From the NCBI GenBank assembly GCA_900551605.1, contig URWS01000082.1, positions 1-6,708 of the forward strand: a stretch of 6,708 nt of DNA, in the 5' to 3' direction. The notes beneath the pieces were generated by a model. That model did not search any database. It was not told the DNA's origin and was given only the letters and a program-made list of their open reading frames with translations. Position numbers and translations under genes: made by a program. This stretch comes from an uncultured Collinsella sp. GTDB lineage: Bacteria > Actinomycetota > Coriobacteriia > Coriobacteriales > Coriobacteriaceae. Of the stretch, positions 6,201 through 6,708 are shown in pieces (the stretch's first letter is position 1; each line of letters starts with the position of its first letter).

Positions 6201-6708
6201 ACCAATGACGGTCACATTCGCAGCAAGCTGGTCCTTAACGACAGGGGACGCGCTACCACCCGTAAAGGCAAACTCAATCTTCTGCCCCTGGGTGAGCTTG
6301 ACGCCGCTCGCGCCAACCGAGGAAGACGCGCCGTCGACGAACAGCTGCCAGTAGGCATGAGTCGTCGGATCGTAGGCAAGCGTGCGGCCATCTGTCGGGG
6401 ACGTGATGCTTTTGAGGTAGAAACCGTATGCCGTGTTCGGATCGTACTTCGCCTTGAAGCCCGTCTTCTCCTGCAGCTTAATGAAGGCATCCGCAGCCGT
6501 CGCGCCCTCATCGAGCTTGAGCTGCGTAGGTGCCACCCAGGTCTGAGCCTTGCCGTCGGCATCGGTGCCGACAATCGAGAACGAGACCTCGACCTGCTTC
6601 TTGGCAGCATCGCCTGTTTCTGTCGGGTTCTCTGTCTGGACGGCAGTCGCGGCGGCAGATCCTGCTTGGCCAGTGGATGCCGTCGAAGACTGTTCGCTCG
6701 TGGCAGGG
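3246..6708 (-). CDS. Large surface protein: four DUF4430, PQQ-like propeller, InlB repeat, C-terminal anchor (N-terminus outside window)
   Basis: The frame is open from the right window edge to TAG at 3248-3246, giving 1153 visible residues. The GTG at 6536 is not the start: it falls inside the first DUF4430 domain, and upstream codons continue it with VSFSIVGTDADGKAQTW. Numbered from the edge, residues 1-37 are Ser/Thr/Ala-rich, like a mature N-terminus after a signal peptide. Four DUF4430 domains follow (about 39-149, 163-263, 277-379, 392-498), then a PQQ_2-type beta-propeller of about eight repeats (548-927). Next are one InlB/Listeria-Bacteroides B-repeat (932-999, with GYTFGGWYTDEAC and LTLYAKW), a Gly-rich linker and a Lys/Ser/Asp linker (1060-1104). 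The end is a hydrophobic anchor with a KRR tail (1128-1153). It is a secreted, envelope-attached protein likely to bind a ligand or partner; no catalytic motif is evident. It is the upstream gene of a two-gene operon. Domain calls are good and function is unknown. Confidence 0.9.
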   Translation of the reverse strand, partial: PATSEQSSTASTGQAGSAAATAVQTENPTETGDAAKKQVEVSFSIVGTDADGKAQTWVAPTQLKLDEGATAADAFIKLQEKTGFKAKYDPNTAYGFYLKSITSPTDGRTLAYDPTTHAYWQLFVDGASSSVGASGVKLTQGQKIEFAFTGGSASPVVKDQLAANVTVIGRDAQGKTQTWVDNAQYVVTSGSSALDLTKVALEANDIDAVAAGSFILSLKYNGVELGTPLDYSTYWQLFINGKPSDYTADNVTIHAGDTVTWFYGGWGDQLPSDSVHASVQVLGKDKDGKQQVWASTGQTSLKAGSTAKDLLEQTGLTLDAGESSWGWFLNGIYSPFDDKSYGWDAATKSYWRFYVNGKFADVGAGAYKLQEGDAVTFMYGADADALPGQVFGSVDVIGPDVNGNNTRWGSASNVSLPEGSTAQNLIETVLKAKGVTYNGSQSGEYWFLNSINSPFDHKPYAWDAATNKYWHLYINGEPSLLCANQITLKSGDKVTLAYTTDDSAMPDPDKIVVDPSATTPDWDAEWAGYGNSGNGSTVTDAKTPAQAAGLKWALDWKAESGQQYANCSEPVIANGFVYIATENELIKIDSSTGKKVASAPLASKVSYTSRPIYTNGLIIVPLNGGAVQAITADKLICKWLTPGLTDLTQSSCTVVSDGEYVYVGSVDISYDENYNATYGNGSFARIKIATGEVSWQNIDPAEGYYWTGAALTDKYAIVPTSAGTLKCIDKTTGDVVSTMKLGAVANADCIADPSNGSTFYQMTHDGKLHVISLSAKGVLSEQKTVDLGLTNNLSAPAVSGDNLIVGGQTATGSALVLYNLKTGKTTMVAAADGKALPAGLNGIAATPLVSVQGGKTYVYFTVNSADSKDYVNYSAGGGVYRYTLGDAEATQIYDAAGHYQYCDSPVISDASGNLYYINDSGTLFKLGAVESWTVAFNSNGGSACDTKFVATADGKLVKPADPTRDGYTFGGWYTDEACTQAYDFSTPVTADLTLYAKWTKNAVNPGGNGGSGANGGNGGAGNGSGAGTGTGSGSGTKGQQAGGAVAPGHKPMTKTTVSTKTETKDNKSDKKDSDKSDKKDEKKSDKKSDKKDSKSDKKSDSKSDTGAASTTTAKKSSGASEQETGTNPLAIVGIAAGVIGLAIVGVFVFTKRR
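3249..3350 (-). other. C-terminal membrane anchor resembling a degenerate sortase signal
   Basis: The C-terminus reads EQETGTNPLAIVG, then a hydrophobic helix rich in Ile, Val, Ala and Gly, then FTKRR. Spacing and the TG-x-NPLAIVG context copy a cell-wall sorting signal, but EQETG stands where LPxTG is expected. It should anchor the protein in the membrane; covalent attachment by sortase is uncertain. Confidence 0.6.
3396..3530 (-). repeat. Lys/Ser/Asp low-complexity linker coding region
   Basis: About 45 residues consist almost wholly of Lys, Ser and Asp in SDKK-like units, encoded by repeats of roughly GACAAGAAG and TCCGAC on the minus strand. The mixed charge suggests a disordered cell-wall-spanning segment just before the membrane anchor. 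Copy number may vary between strains or be mis-assembled. Confidence 0.8.
3711..3914 (-). other. InlB/Listeria-Bacteroides B-repeat domain
   Basis: A single repeat of about 70 residues begins WTVAFNSNGGSACDTKFV, continues with the PTRDGYTFGGWYTDEAC core, and ends in the ADLTLYAKW strand. This is the Flg_new (PF09479) family, common in Gram-positive surface proteins as a spacer or adhesive module. Two cysteines, in SACD and EACT, could form a disulfide. Confidence 0.85.
3927..5066 (-). other. PQQ-like beta-propeller domain region
   Basis: I count about eight repeat units built around a hydrophobic strand, a small turn and a TG(K/E/D) signature: GFVYIATENELIKIDSSTGKK, LIIVPLNGGAVQAI, YVYVGSVDISY with IKIATGEVSWQ, AIVPTSAGTLKCIDKTTGD, TFYQMTHDGKLHVISL, LIVGGQTATG with YNLKTGKT, YVYFTVNSADS with VYRYTL, and LYYINDSGTLFKLG. 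This matches the PQQ_2 / PQQ-binding-like (BamB-type) propeller superfamily, in which the cofactor is usually absent. It is probably a rigid binding scaffold. Confidence 0.75.
5214..6593 (-). repeat. Four tandem DUF4430 domain repeats
   Basis: The four copies lie at about 6593-6261, 6221-5919, 5879-5571 and 5534-5214. Each opens with a strand like VxVxGxDxxGKxQxW, then an EGSTA-type turn and helix (GATAADAF, GSSALDLT, GSTAKDLL, GSTAQNLI), then YW(Q/R/H)L(F/Y)(I/V)NG, and closes with GDxVTxxY or a close variant. Copies 3 and 4 are most alike (FLNxIxSPFDxKxYxWDAAT). Copy 2 has lost the SPxD insert and is the most divergent. The pattern suggests internal duplication followed by specialisation. 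Confidence 0.85.

Overview
The window looks like a metagenome-assembled contig from a moderately GC-rich Gram-positive bacterium. My best guess is a gut Coriobacteriia member such as Collinsella. This rests on the Firmicutes-type class III fructose-1,6-bisphosphatase, the codon style (GC-rich third positions but frequent TTT for Phe), and the DUF4430 / PQQ-like / InlB-repeat surface protein architecture. It is an inference, because the window has no rRNA or other taxonomic marker. Bases 1-26 are not genomic: they match the end of the Nextera transposase read-2 adapter. The first gene therefore enters the window truncated, behind an artificial ATG.

Plus strand, 28-2174: the 3' half of fbp (class III FBPase, gluconeogenesis), then two tandem GtrA-family membrane proteins that are clear paralogs, probably lipid-linked sugar flippase-like. 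A 78-nt gap containing a long nested hairpin and a small UUCG-capped hairpin separates fbp from the first GtrA gene. A 218-nt A/T-richer gap with two mutually exclusive hairpins separates the GtrA genes. A textbook intrinsic terminator (2201-2238) ends this block.

Minus strand, 6708-2334: a two-gene cell-surface operon converging on the plus-strand block, with its own terminator (2275-2313). The upstream gene runs off the right edge of the window. Its visible 1153 residues contain a Ser/Thr/Ala-rich N-terminus, four tandem DUF4430 (transcobalamin C-terminal-like) domains, a PQQ-type beta-propeller of about eight repeats, one InlB/Listeria-Bacteroides B-repeat, Gly-rich and Lys/Ser/Asp-rich linkers, and a C-terminal membrane anchor resembling a sortase signal that has lost the LP of LPxTG. 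The downstream gene starts right at its stop codon. It encodes a signal-anchored protein with a Ser/Asp/Lys/Gly-rich stalk and a single C-terminal DUF4430 domain.

The two surface proteins probably act together outside the membrane. A ligand-capture role, possibly for corrinoids or other small molecules, is a testable idea drawn from the resemblance of DUF4430 to the transcobalamin beta-domain; the sequence does not establish it. I see no CRISPR array, tRNA, rRNA, insertion sequence or phage gene here.
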